Origin: Chitinophaga vietnamensis
GTDB taxonomy: Bacteria > Bacteroidota > Bacteroidia > Chitinophagales > Chitinophagaceae
NCBI RefSeq assembly: GCF_902167635.1
Contig: NZ_CABHMS010000007.1
Coordinates: forward strand, 310,001 to 374,000
Direction of reading: 5' to 3'
Length of the DNA: 64,000 nucleotides
How positions within the stretch are numbered: the stretch's first letter is position 1; every line of letters starts with the position of its first letter. The position numbers were made by a program, and so were the translations under genes. Positions 35,255-44,091 of the stretch are shown here, piece after piece. The notes below the pieces were generated by a model that saw nothing but the letters and a program-made list of their open reading frames with translations, did not search any database and was not told where the DNA came from.

Positions 35255-36997
35255 TCAGAAGCGGTAATCAAACGGTAATCTCGCCTGTATGCCGCGTATT
35301 TCCTGTATTTCTTTCACCTGGCGATAGATATCGTAGTTGGCGCCCAGTTCCTTTTTCACCAGGCGTATGCTGATGTTGTTGCCCACATTTTTCATGAAGC
35401 GCGATAGCGGATCTTTCACTCCCGGGTATTCGGAGAGGCGGTATTTGTCCAGTTTGGCGAGGGCCGCAGCGCTGGCCAGTGCTTCGTTGACACCGCCGAT
35501 ACGGTCTACCAGTCCGAGTTTGCGGGCCTGTACACCGCTCCACACGTGGCCTTGTGCGATGCTGTCCACCACTTCGGGCGACAGCTTACGGCCGGCCACC
35601 ACGCGGGATTTGAAAGAAGCGTAGGTGCTGTCCACCCCGTTCTGGATCAGTTTCTTTTCCATATCGGTGAGCGGGCGGCCCATACTGCCAAGGTCGGCAT
35701 ACTGCGCAGTCTTCACGCCATCGAACGTAACGCCCAGCTTATTTTTGAAGAAGTCCTGCATATTGAACATCACCCCGAATACCCCGATAGAACCCGTGAG
35801 GGTATTGGGTTCTGCGAAGATGCTATCAGCCATGCAGGAGATGTAATAACCGCCGGAAGCGGCATAATCGCCCATCGATACTACCACCGGCTTCACTTTT
35901 TTAGCAAGCGACAACTCCCGCCAGATCACTTCGGAAGCCAGCGCACTGCCACCGCCGGAGTTCACGCGGAAAACGATCGCCTTTACATTTTTATCTTCCC
36001 TCGCCTTGCGGATCACTTTGAGATAATCTTCGCTGGCGATGGTATTGTCGCGGTCACCTTCGCCGCCGATAATATCGCCCTGTGCGTAGATCAGCGCGAT
36101 CTTGTTATCGCCGGAGCCATTGCTGATGTCGGTGCCGCTGTCGTATTTGCTGAGGGTCACGAAGTTGATCTTCTCCTTATCTTTCACGCCCAGCTTTGAT
36201 TTCAGCTCGTCCATCACTTCATCGTCGTACTTGAGGCCATCCACCAGTTTATATTTGAGCGCGTCGTTGGGCTCCTGTATCATGGCCTCGTTGGCGTAAT
36301 GATGCAGGGTAGCGGTATCCAGTTTGCGCGTGTTGGCGATGCCTTCCAGGAAGTTGCCATACAGCTCGCCCAGGAACTGCGTGGTTTGTACGCGGTTAGC
36401 GTCGGTCATTTGTGTTTCGCGCAGGGGTTCTGTAGCGCTTTTATATTTACCGCAATAAAATATTTCGGGTTTGATCTCGAGTTTGTCCAGCGCGCCTTTC
36501 AGGAACATGATCTGGCTGGCGAAGCCGTTGAAATCGATGCCTCCTTTGGGGTTCAGGTAGATCTTGTCTGCCGCGCTGGCCAGGTAATAATCCTGCTGCC
36601 CCATCACTTCGCCGTAGGCATACACGAATTTTTTGGATTGGCGGAAGCGCAGGATGGCTTTGCGGATCTCTTCATTGGTGGCGAAGCCGTTGCCATTGCC
36701 ATTCACTTTAAGATAGATGCCTTTGATGTTGTCATCATCGGTGGCGTGGTCGATCAGTCTTACCACATCATAAAGGCCGGGGGTACCGGCATCGCTTACA
36801 AATCCGGCAAAGGGGGTTACCTGCTTCTGTTCTTTGTAAGATTGTCCGGTTTCCAATACCAGCACGGCATTGGGGGAGATCGTTACTTTTTCCGGAGCCA
36901 GCGACTTTCCGATGATCACCAATAATGCCAGCACACATATTACTGTAAAAACAACAAATGCGAGTAGTGCGGCAAAGAAAACTTTAAAGAAACGCAT
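35255..36997 (-). CDS. sppA: Signal peptide peptidase SppA (67-kDa type)
   Basis: A 580-residue inner-membrane serine protease that degrades cleaved signal peptides. One N-terminal helix (about 5-30) anchors two tandem peptidase S49 domains (about 45-290 and 300-560). The Ser/Lys dyad of the long type is present: Lys167 in FLKGALDKL of the first domain and Ser381 in GDYAASGGYY of the second. The length matches the long E. coli-type enzyme. It is divergent from folK, with 85 bases between starts. Its stop abuts the 88-bp hairpin. Confidence 0.95.
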   Translation of the reverse strand: MRFFKVFFAALLAFVVFTVICVLALLVIIGKSLAPEKVTISPNAVLVLETGQSYKEQKQVTPFAGFVSDAGTPGLYDVVRLIDHATDDDNIKGIYLKVNGNGNGFATNEEIRKAILRFRQSKKFVYAYGEVMGQQDYYLASAADKIYLNPKGGIDFNGFASQIMFLKGALDKLEIKPEIFYCGKYKSATEPLRETQMTDANRVQTTQFLGELYGNFLEGIANTRKLDTATLHHYANEAMIQEPNDALKYKLVDGLKYDDEVMDELKSKLGVKDKEKINFVTLSKYDSGTDISNGSGDNKIALIYAQGDIIGGEGDRDNTIASEDYLKVIRKAREDKNVKAIVFRVNSGGGSALASEVIWRELSLAKKVKPVVVSMGDYAASGGYYISCMADSIFAEPNTLTGSIGVFGVMFNMQDFFKNKLGVTFDGVKTAQYADLGSMGRPLTDMEKKLIQNGVDSTYASFKSRVVAGRKLSPEVVDSIAQGHVWSGVQARKLGLVDRIGGVNEALASAAALAKLDKYRLSEYPGVKDPLSRFMKNVGNNISIRLVKKELGANYDIYRQVKEIQEIRGIQARLPFDYRF

Positions 36998-37059
36998 GTT
37001 TATAAGTTAAGATGAACAGAAGTGGAAAGATACATTTTTTCAAAAATAAGGAATATGGC

Positions 37060-37067
37060 TACTTTTG
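37060..37067 (+). promoter_or_regulatory. Putative -7 box of folK operon
   Basis: TACTTTTG matches TAnnTTTG and lies 15 bases before the folK start. No exact TTTG is found at the -33 position (a T-rich stretch is there), so support is partial. Confidence 0.4.
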
Positions 37068-37082
37068 GGGCTTGAAATATAC

Positions 37083-37562
37083 ATGAATACAGCTTTATTA
37101 CTTATAGGTGGTAATTTGGGAGACCGCGCCGCAAACCTCGGAAAGGCTGTCCAGGAGATCAATGCGGCCGCTGGCGTCGTCACAAAAACTTCCGCCCTTT
37201 ACCAAACGGCGCCCTGGGGTGTAGTGGATCAGCCGGACTATCTCAACCAGGCCCTTGAGCTGCGTACCGAGATGGACGCACTAACGTTAATGCATACACT
37301 ACTGGAAACAGAGCGGCGTATCGGCCGGCTACGGCAGGGCAAATGGGGCGCCCGTGTGATCGATATCGATATGATCTTTTTCAACGACGAAATACTGTCG
37401 CTGCCCGAGCTGAAGCTCCCGCATCCGCGTATGCAGCTGCGTCGCTTTGTACTGACGCCACTGGCCGAGATAGCGCCCGACTATGTACATCCTGTTTTAC
37501 ACAAAACCGTCAGCGAGCTGCTGGCGATCTGCCCGGATCATCTGCCGGTGCACCAAATCTAA
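37083..37562 (+). CDS. folK: 2-amino-4-hydroxy-6-hydroxymethyldihydropteridine pyrophosphokinase
   Basis: A 159-residue folate-pathway enzyme (HPPK) that pyrophosphorylates hydroxymethyl-dihydropterin using ATP. ATG 37083 is used; the TTG at 37065 falls on the -7 box. Key motifs are GGNLGDRAANL at the N-terminus, the substrate loop QTAPWGVVDQPDYLNQ, and the signature RVIDIDMIFFND, whose Asp residues bind magnesium. A deoxynucleoside kinase gene follows 11 bases later, a pairing familiar in Bacteroidota. Confidence 0.95.
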   Translation: MNTALLLIGGNLGDRAANLGKAVQEINAAAGVVTKTSALYQTAPWGVVDQPDYLNQALELRTEMDALTLMHTLLETERRIGRLRQGKWGARVIDIDMIFFNDEILSLPELKLPHPRMQLRRFVLTPLAEIAPDYVHPVLHKTVSELLAICPDHLPVHQI

Positions 37563-37573
37563 AAATCCGTTGC

Positions 37574-38203
37574 ATGCATTATAAATTTATCACGGTAGAA
37601 GGCAATATCGGCGCCGGCAAAACCACGCTGGCCAATATGCTGTCCAACCATTTCTCCGCCAAACTGATACTGGAAGAATTTGCCGACAACCCTTTCCTGC
37701 CGCTCTTCTACGAACGCCCGCAACAGTACGCCTTTCCGCTGGAGTTGTTCTTTATGGCCGAACGCTATAAACAACTCAAAGAGATGTTGCAAACAAAAGA
37801 CCTCTTCAGTGATGTGATCATCTCCGATTATCTCTTCATCAAAAGTCTCCTGTTTGCAAAGATCAACCTGCCGGAAGAAGAATACTCCCTTTACCAGAAA
37901 CTCTTTGACATCATCAATCCGCAGCTGGTACAGCCCGATCTGCTGATTTTCCTCAATGCGCCGGTGACCAAGCTGCAAGAGAACATCAAACACCGCAACC
38001 GCTCCTATGAGCAGCAGATCCCCGACGAATACCTGATGAATGTGCACGATACCTACATGCAATACATCAAGCAACATCCTGTACGCACACTGGTGGTAGA
38101 TACAACGAAAGTAGACTTCCTGCGGCAGCCGAAAGATTTCAAAAACCTGCTAGATGCACTGGAACAGGAGTATGAGCCGGGTGTGCATTATTTGAAATTA
38201 TAG
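37574..38203 (+). CDS. Deoxynucleoside kinase
   Basis: A 209-residue deoxynucleoside kinase that salvages deoxynucleosides by 5'-phosphorylation. ATG 37574 is chosen: the frame stays open further upstream inside folK, but family homology starts here with HYKFITVEGNIGAGKTTL. The P-loop is GNIGAGKT (10-17), and the lid region HRNRSYEQQIP follows near 135. Ser/Glu residues after strand 2 (LEEFADNPFL) fit the dNK substrate site. It likely shares the folK promoter. Its stop overlaps the stop of the convergent DUF5615 gene by 6 bases. Confidence 0.92.
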   Translation: MHYKFITVEGNIGAGKTTLANMLSNHFSAKLILEEFADNPFLPLFYERPQQYAFPLELFFMAERYKQLKEMLQTKDLFSDVIISDYLFIKSLLFAKINLPEEEYSLYQKLFDIINPQLVQPDLLIFLNAPVTKLQENIKHRNRSYEQQIPDEYLMNVHDTYMQYIKQHPVRTLVVDTTKVDFLRQPKDFKNLLDALEQEYEPGVHYLKL

Positions 38204-38542
38204 TTGCCGGATCCTGATTTTTTTGGGGGTGAGGGTAACAAAAACCGGGCGGTCGAGTTGTTGGGTTTTCAATAGATAGGTAACTGCCCGGGCAATTTCC
38301 CGGTACTCTTGCCAGGAATAACGAAGGAAAAGCACGCTTAAATTCTTGATATGATGCGCAAACACCCATTCACCGAAGTCTTTGTCTTCTGTCAACAGCA
38401 GATAATCATGCTGTAATGCCCATTCAATCACCTTTTCATCTTTGATTCCTTTATTCAATTCGGTAACTGACACCACTTCAAACCCTGCTTCACGCAAGGT
38501 TTGAATGATGAATGAGTGAATATTCTCATCAGCTAATATCAT
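38198..38542 (-). CDS. DUF5615 PIN-like toxin candidate
   Basis: A 114-residue protein of the DUF5615 (PIN-like) family, with the acidic start MILADENI and LLTEDKDFGEW near 50-60. These positions correspond to the metal-binding acidic residues of PIN ribonucleases. It overlaps the upstream DUF433 gene by ATGA, a translational coupling typical of toxin-antitoxin modules. RNase activity is inferred from the family, not shown. It also overlaps the dNK gene tail by 6 bases. Confidence 0.87.
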   Translation of the reverse strand: MILADENIHSFIIQTLREAGFEVVSVTELNKGIKDEKVIEWALQHDYLLLTEDKDFGEWVFAHHIKNLSVLFLRYSWQEYREIARAVTYLLKTQQLDRPVFVTLTPKKIRIRQL

Positions 38543-38766
38543 GCAACGGCAATAATACTTTCGTTACCAATTACGTCCGATGCATAGGCCAGCACCGCCG
38601 CTATAGCAGTTGGTGTAAGGGAAGGATATGCCTTCATCAGTTCCTCCGTTGTAGCGCCTTCTGAAAGGCGCTGCAGCACCAATGCTACAGTAATGCGGGT
38701 CCCCTTTACGACAGGTTTTCCCAACATCACGTTTTCGTTTGATTCAATATATTCTATATAGTTCAT
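38539..38766 (-). CDS. DUF433 antitoxin-like protein
   Basis: A 75-residue DUF433 protein. The signature GKPVVKGTRITVALVLQRL is followed by a helix-turn-helix (TTEELMKAYPSLTPTAIAAVL). DUF433 genes typically precede a DUF5615 PIN-like gene and are thought to be the antitoxin and autoregulator. Here the stop overlaps the DUF5615 start. Confidence 0.88.
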   Translation of the reverse strand: MNYIEYIESNENVMLGKPVVKGTRITVALVLQRLSEGATTEELMKAYPSLTPTAIAAVLAYASDVIGNESIIAVA

Positions 38767-38844
38767 ATCGTACTGATTCTATCTACCAAATTTAACCAAA
38801 TTCTGGGCTCCGTTTACTTTTTATCTATTATTTTATCTTTTGTA

Positions 38845-38870
38845 AATCCTTTCAATCCTTTAATCCTGAG
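38845..38870. repeat. Short tandem AATCCTT repeat, possible decayed hairpin arm
   Basis: AATCCTTTCAATCCTTTAAT plus CCTGAG repeats AATCCTTT and matches pieces of the right arm of the 35070-35253 hairpin (AATCCTTTCAATC, then AATCCTGAG). No opposing arm is present. It lies just downstream of the flavoprotein stop. Confidence 0.45.
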
Positions 38871-38875
38871 CCAAA

Positions 38876-40114
38876 CTACAACGCTCTCTCCGCCACCGTT
38901 TTCGCCGCTACGAACCCGCTGCTCCAGGCGTGCTGGAAATTGAACCCGCCGGTAATGCCATCTACATCCATTACCTCTCCTGCAAAGAAAAGGTTGGGTA
39001 GCAGCTTACTTTCCATCGTATTGGCATCTATTTCGCTGAGCGCAATGCCGCCGCAGGTAACAAATTCTTCCTTGAAAGTAGTTTTGCCTTTCACCGGGAA
39101 CTCCATGCCCGTCAGCAGTTTCAGTATTTTGTTCTGATCTTTGGCCGGAAGGTCGGCCCAACGGATATCTTCGTGTATGCCTGCCTGTTGTAACAGGAAT
39201 TGCCACAGGCGTTGCGGCAGACCGAAAGGATTTTTATGATGCAGTTTTTGTCCGCCCAGCCCGAAACGCAGCTCCTGCCAGGCTTCGCGGAGGCTGTTCT
39301 CGTTGTAGGATGGCAGCCAGTTGACGATAGCCGTAAACTGGTATTGCATTTCCTGCAGCTCGCGGGCGCCCCAGGCAGAAAGGCGTAATACAGCGGGGCC
39401 GCTCATCCCCCAGTGCGTGATCAGCAAAGGGCCTTGCTGCTGCAATTTACTGCCGGCGATCTTGATCTGCGCTTCCGCAACAACACCCATCAGGGCCGTC
39501 ACCGGGTTGCCCGGCATATTGAAGGTAAACAGCGACGGCGCCGGAGGTACAATACTGTGGCTGGTTTCCGTGAGCCAGGAAAATTTGCCGGCCTGCGCAT
39601 AGCCGCCCGCAGCGATGCAGAGGAAATCGGTATCCATCTCGCGGCCATCCTGCAATTGCAGGCGCCAGCCGCCACCAGCCTTCTTTTCCAGGGATGTTAC
39701 TTCCTGGTTAGTGCGGATATTGACATGATATTTATCCGCTTCGCGCAGCAGGCAATCGATGATCGTTTGCGAATCATCGCTAACAGGAAACATACGCCCA
39801 TCATCTTCTGCCTTCAGCTTCACCCCCCGCTCGGCAAACCATGCGATGGTATCAGGAACGAAAAAATGCGTGAAAGATTTCTTTACAAAATGCTGGCCAC
39901 GGGGATAACGCTTTACCATATACGCAATATCAGGCGCGTTGTGCGTAACGTTGCAACGCCCGCCACCACTCACTTTTACCTTGGAAAGCAGTTTGCCCGT
40001 TTTCTCCAGCAACCACACCTCCAGCCCAGGGCATAAACGCGCGGCATTCACAGCACAGAAAAAACCGGCAGCGCCGCCGCCAGCCACCACTAATCGTTTT
40101 CGGATCGAACTCAT
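38876..40114 (-). CDS. NAD(P)/FAD-dependent oxidoreductase, HI0933/BaiN-type
   Basis: A 412-residue flavoprotein of the HI0933 (YhiN/BaiN) family. The FAD-binding motif VVAGGGAAGFFCAVNAARL is at the N-terminus, with KVKVSGGGRCNVTH (45-58) and, at the C-terminus, NLFFAGEVMDVDGITGGFN followed by WSSGFVAA, which completes FAD binding. The physiological reaction is not established for most members. The gene stands alone, divergent from the MG2 protein gene. Confidence 0.92.
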   Translation of the reverse strand: MSSIRKRLVVAGGGAAGFFCAVNAARLCPGLEVWLLEKTGKLLSKVKVSGGGRCNVTHNAPDIAYMVKRYPRGQHFVKKSFTHFFVPDTIAWFAERGVKLKAEDDGRMFPVSDDSQTIIDCLLREADKYHVNIRTNQEVTSLEKKAGGGWRLQLQDGREMDTDFLCIAAGGYAQAGKFSWLTETSHSIVPPAPSLFTFNMPGNPVTALMGVVAEAQIKIAGSKLQQQGPLLITHWGMSGPAVLRLSAWGARELQEMQYQFTAIVNWLPSYNENSLREAWQELRFGLGGQKLHHKNPFGLPQRLWQFLLQQAGIHEDIRWADLPAKDQNKILKLLTGMEFPVKGKTTFKEEFVTCGGIALSEIDANTMESKLLPNLFFAGEVMDVDGITGGFNFQHAWSSGFVAAKTVAERAL

Positions 40115-40245
40115 TAAAATCTTGTTAAAACCATTGCTTGAACACGCAATAATAACAAACCTGCACTAATCTTACCGTTTAATCTTTCAAGTTGCTATTT
40201 TTGGTAAATTACCCGGCAAATAGCAAACAATCAACTTTCGCCTAT

Positions 40246-42672
40246 ATGAAATGGAAACTTCCCGTAGCCCTGGTCACCGCAGCGATGAGCGCCCTGGCAT
40301 TCCTTCCGGCGCCTGCCGACTGGACGGACCGCATCGTCAAGGCCTTGCAGGTGTTCAATACGCGGTATCCGCAGGAAAAAGTGTACCTGCACCTCGACAA
40401 AGACTACTATGCTGGCGGCGAAACCATCTGGTTCAAAGGATATGTAACCCTCCAGGGCATGCCCGCCACACAGGCCACCAACCTGTATGTGGAACTGCTG
40501 GATAAAAACAATAATATCGTTCAGAAAAAACTGTTCGGCATCGCCAGCGCCGGCGCTCCCGGATTTTTTGAACTGCCCGAAAACCAGAAACCCGGCATCT
40601 ATCAACTTCGCGCCTACACCGCATGGATGCTCAACTTCGATCCCGCATTCTTCTACACCCGCTCTATAGAAATATTCGACCCGGCGAAAAAAACAGCGCC
40701 CGAAGCAGATACCAGCGCCCAGGATTTTGCCGTGCAGTTCTTCCCGGAAGGCGGTAACCTCATGGCCGGACAAGCCAACAACATCGCTTTCAAAGCCATC
40801 GACAATAACGGTTACCCCATCGAAGTAAGCGGCGTGATCAAAAATGGTAAAGGCGCACAACAGGCCAATATCAAATCTATACACGATGGTATGGGCACTT
40901 TTGAAATCACGCCCGCCGATGGCAACGACAGCTACCAGGCCGTGATCAAAAGTGCGAAAGGACAAACCAAAACCTTCACCCTGCCGGCTGCACAAACAAC
41001 CGGCGCCTCGTTAAAGATCTATAACAAAGGCGCACGCATCTTCTACCAGGCGATGCCCGGCGCCGCCAACGATACCTCCCTCTCACAACTGGCCGTGATC
41101 GCGCAGATGGGCAACCAGCTGGTGTACAAAGCCAACCTCGATGTGAGCGAAGGCCGTATCAGCGGCTTTATTCCCACAGACAGGCTCCCCTCGGGCATCC
41201 TGCAGGTAACGCTCTTTGCCAAAAATGGCCTGCCGCTGGCAGAAAGGCTCACCTTCGTCCGCAAAAACGACCAGTTCCTGATGGACGTACTGGAATCCGA
41301 CCTCGCCCGCGAGCCCCGCAAGAAAAGCACGGTGGTACTGCGTTTGCCCGATACCCTGCAAACCAGTATATCCGTTTCCGTTACTGATGCCGACGCCGTT
41401 CCCGTCGATAAAAAGAACGCCAGCAATATCATCTCCTCCTTCCTGCTCACCTCCGATATCAAAGGATATGTATACAACCCGGCCTGGTACTTCCGCAACG
41501 ACTCCGTACAAACCTTACAGGCACTGGATCTCGTGATGATGACCAACGGATGGAGACGCTTCAGCTGGGAGAAGATCGTAAAAAATGAAATGCCCGAGGT
41601 CAAATATCCCTACGAACAAGGCCTGCTCATGAAAGGCCTTGCCACCCTGCCTACCGGCAGACCGCTCACCAACGGCAGGATCGATATGATCATCAAAATA
41701 CCGTCCGACAGCTCCTCCATGTTCGCACAGGCGCCGGTGAATGATAAAGGAGAATTTACCATTTCCAACATGGTATTCCCTGATACTGCATATATCTACT
41801 ACCAGGGTAATGATAACGTGAGAAAGACAAAAGACGTGAGCGTAAAATTCGAGAACCACTTCTTCGAAAAACCTACGCTGATCAAGATACCATCACCATT
41901 GCGCGTACCGCCGCCGGTAGATAACAACGCGCTGAAACAGTTCCTCACCGCGGCTTCCGAAGGCAACAAAGTAAACCGTGCGATCAATAACAAAACCGTA
42001 TATCTCCGTGAAGTAAATGTGAACGCCAAAAAACCGACGCCTGAACAAACCACAGAAAAACGTTACGCTTCGGGCATGTTCTCCGGTGGCGACGCTTACT
42101 CCTTCGACCTCACCAAAGAGACGCCTACCGCACTCAACGTGTTTCAATACCTGCAATCAAAAGTGGCAGGCTTACAGATCACCGGCGATATCAACAATCC
42201 GTCCCTCTCCTGGCGCGGCGGCAAGCCTGGCCTGTATCTCAACGAGATGCAGTCGGACGTTAGCATGCTGAGTTCTATCTCGGTAAATGATATCGCGCTG
42301 ATCAAAGTGTTCCGTCCTCCGTTCATGGGCGGCTTCGGCGGTGCTAATGGCGCCATCGCGGTATACACCAAAAAAGGCGGCGACAATACCGGCACACCCG
42401 ATCCACGCGTTAAAGGCTTTGAGCTCTATAAAAAGGCGGGCTACACCATCGTGAAGCAATTCTACTCTCCTGACTACTCCGTAAAAAAAGAAGTGCACTC
42501 CCTGCCCGACAAGCGCCTCACGCTCTTCTGGAGCCCGAACGTGGCAGTAGATACGCTCACGCATACCGCCAAAATAGAATTCTATAACAACGACTTCTCC
42601 AAACGCTTCCGCCTCGTTGCCGAAGGCATCGCCGACGATGGCAGCGTAGGCCGCCTGGAACAGGAATTTTGA
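40246..42672 (+). CDS. Surface protein with MG2-like and TonB plug-like domains
   Basis: An 808-residue exported protein starting at ATG 40246; the upstream part of the open frame is not homologous. After the signal peptide an MG2/alpha-2-macroglobulin-like domain begins (YPQEKVYLHLDKDYYAGGE, ETIWFKGYV; about 30-145). Further beta-sandwich repeats follow to about 560. The C-terminal part holds a plug-like domain (LNVFQYLQSKVAGLQITGD, SVNDIALIKVFRPP, GGANGAIAVYTKKG; about 625-720) without a TonB barrel. The combination is typical of Bacteroidota, and its role is unknown. The stop codon lies inside an 80-bp perfect palindrome. Confidence 0.8.
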   Translation: MKWKLPVALVTAAMSALAFLPAPADWTDRIVKALQVFNTRYPQEKVYLHLDKDYYAGGETIWFKGYVTLQGMPATQATNLYVELLDKNNNIVQKKLFGIASAGAPGFFELPENQKPGIYQLRAYTAWMLNFDPAFFYTRSIEIFDPAKKTAPEADTSAQDFAVQFFPEGGNLMAGQANNIAFKAIDNNGYPIEVSGVIKNGKGAQQANIKSIHDGMGTFEITPADGNDSYQAVIKSAKGQTKTFTLPAAQTTGASLKIYNKGARIFYQAMPGAANDTSLSQLAVIAQMGNQLVYKANLDVSEGRISGFIPTDRLPSGILQVTLFAKNGLPLAERLTFVRKNDQFLMDVLESDLAREPRKKSTVVLRLPDTLQTSISVSVTDADAVPVDKKNASNIISSFLLTSDIKGYVYNPAWYFRNDSVQTLQALDLVMMTNGWRRFSWEKIVKNEMPEVKYPYEQGLLMKGLATLPTGRPLTNGRIDMIIKIPSDSSSMFAQAPVNDKGEFTISNMVFPDTAYIYYQGNDNVRKTKDVSVKFENHFFEKPTLIKIPSPLRVPPPVDNNALKQFLTAASEGNKVNRAINNKTVYLREVNVNAKKPTPEQTTEKRYASGMFSGGDAYSFDLTKETPTALNVFQYLQSKVAGLQITGDINNPSLSWRGGKPGLYLNEMQSDVSMLSSISVNDIALIKVFRPPFMGGFGGANGAIAVYTKKGGDNTGTPDPRVKGFELYKKAGYTIVKQFYSPDYSVKKEVHSLPDKRLTLFWSPNVAVDTLTHTAKIEFYNNDFSKRFRLVAEGIADDGSVGRLEQEF

Positions 42673-42746
42673 CAATAAGCATTAAATTATGAAGGGGGTC
42701 ACCGTGCACGGTGACCCCCTTCATAATTTAATGCTTATTGTCAAAA
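42667..42746. terminator. Perfect 80-bp palindrome spanning two stop codons
   Basis: The sequence reads identically on both strands from 42667 to 42746 with no loop (centre GTGCAC). It contains the TGA of the MG2 protein (42670-42672) and the TGA of the convergent transporter (42741-42743) at mirror positions. It begins TTTTGACAATAAGC and holds GGGGGTCACC around the centre. It should act as a bidirectional terminator. Confidence 0.95.
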
Positions 42747-44078
42747 AATCCCTGCGAAGAAGAACCCCGCCGCCACGCTCGTGGCTACGCTTACGAGGCC
42801 GGGGATCATGAAACTATGATTGATGATGAATTTCCCGATATGCGTGCTGCCCGTGCGGTCGAAGTTGATCGCAGCTAATAAAGTGGGATAGCCAGGTAGT
42901 ACGAAATCGCCGTTGACGGCGGGAAACATGGCTACCATATGAGGCGCTGCAATGCCGAGCGTTACGCCTAAAGGCATCAAAGCCTTGGTGGTAGCGGCCT
43001 GGCTGAAGAGCAGGATGCCCAGCAAAAATAAAGCGATGGCAAAGGTCCAGGGAGCGGCACGTACCATATCGCCCAAAGTATGTTCGATGAGTGCATTATT
43101 GGTTTGCATGAAAGTGGCGCTCATCCATACCACACCAAAGACAGATACCACCGCCTGTGCACCGGAAGTGAACAGGCTGGCCTTGGCCACACTGGCCGCA
43201 GTGGTGTTGCAAAATAGCATGATGCCTGCCGCAGCGGCCAGCATAATGAGCTCTATCATGGCGGCCATTTTTATTTTGCCTTCAGGTGTTACTACCATGT
43301 TGGCGTTACCGGCGCCGAAAGTGGGCAGCAGTCCGGGAAAAGCGCCGATAAGCACGATCAGCAATACTGCAAGACCAAATATCACAACGGCCAGTTTGGC
43401 CCCTGGCGGCAGCGGCGCTTTGTTGCTGCTGGTATCTGCATCAATGCTTTGCGCAAACTCCGGATCTTTCATGAGCTCCAGGAATACAGGGTCTTTGTCC
43501 AGCTCCTTTCCTTTCTTCCAACATACTGCCACACCCGCTAAAGTGCCTACCAGCGTAGCCGGAATACATACTTTCAGGATGAACAGCAGGTCGGTCCTGC
43601 CACTGAGGATGGTGAGCAAAGCCGCGGTAGCTGCAGATATGGGGCTAGCAGTAATACCCAGATGGGAAGCGATCACGGAGATGCTCAGGGCCCTTTCCGG
43701 GCGTATTCTTTTTTTGGTAGATACCTCTGCGATGATGGGCAGCAGGGAATAGCTGATATGTGCCGTGCCGGCAAAAAGGGTGAACACAAAAGTGACAAGA
43801 GGCCCCAACAGCACGATCAGCGAGGGTTTGCTGCGCAGTATCTTTTCTGCGAGCCGCACCAGGTAATCCATGCCACCGGCAGCTTGCAAAGTAGCCGCTG
43901 TGGTTACTACCGCGAGGATGATCAGCATCACATCGATCGGTGGATCGGCAGGGCGCATACGGAAGAGAAAGATATAAATGGTCAGCGTCACCATGCCCAT
44001 CACTCCCAGCCCTATACCTTTCATGCGGGCGCCAATGAGTATGGCCGCCAGTAAAATGGCAAACTGTATCCAGATCAT
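42741..44078 (-). CDS. Anaerobic C4-dicarboxylate transporter (Dcu family)
   Basis: A 445-residue inner-membrane carrier with about 10-12 helices. It resembles DcuA/DcuB antiporters: the start MIWIQFAILLAAILIGARM, the segment GAFFPGLL-like around 260, and FVLPGYPTLLAAINFDRTGST near 405. These carriers exchange external aspartate or fumarate for internal succinate or fumarate. It is the last gene of the aspartase-asparaginase-transporter operon, starting 13 bases after the asparaginase stop. That context points to export of fumarate/succinate or uptake of aspartate. DcuA and DcuB cannot be separated from sequence alone. Confidence 0.92.
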   Translation of the reverse strand: MIWIQFAILLAAILIGARMKGIGLGVMGMVTLTIYIFLFRMRPADPPIDVMLIILAVVTTAATLQAAGGMDYLVRLAEKILRSKPSLIVLLGPLVTFVFTLFAGTAHISYSLLPIIAEVSTKKRIRPERALSISVIASHLGITASPISAATAALLTILSGRTDLLFILKVCIPATLVGTLAGVAVCWKKGKELDKDPVFLELMKDPEFAQSIDADTSSNKAPLPPGAKLAVVIFGLAVLLIVLIGAFPGLLPTFGAGNANMVVTPEGKIKMAAMIELIMLAAAAGIMLFCNTTAASVAKASLFTSGAQAVVSVFGVVWMSATFMQTNNALIEHTLGDMVRAAPWTFAIALFLLGILLFSQAATTKALMPLGVTLGIAAPHMVAMFPAVNGDFVLPGYPTLLAAINFDRTGSTHIGKFIINHSFMIPGLVSVATSVAAGFFFAGIF

Positions 44079-44091
44079 AAAGTATATATAC

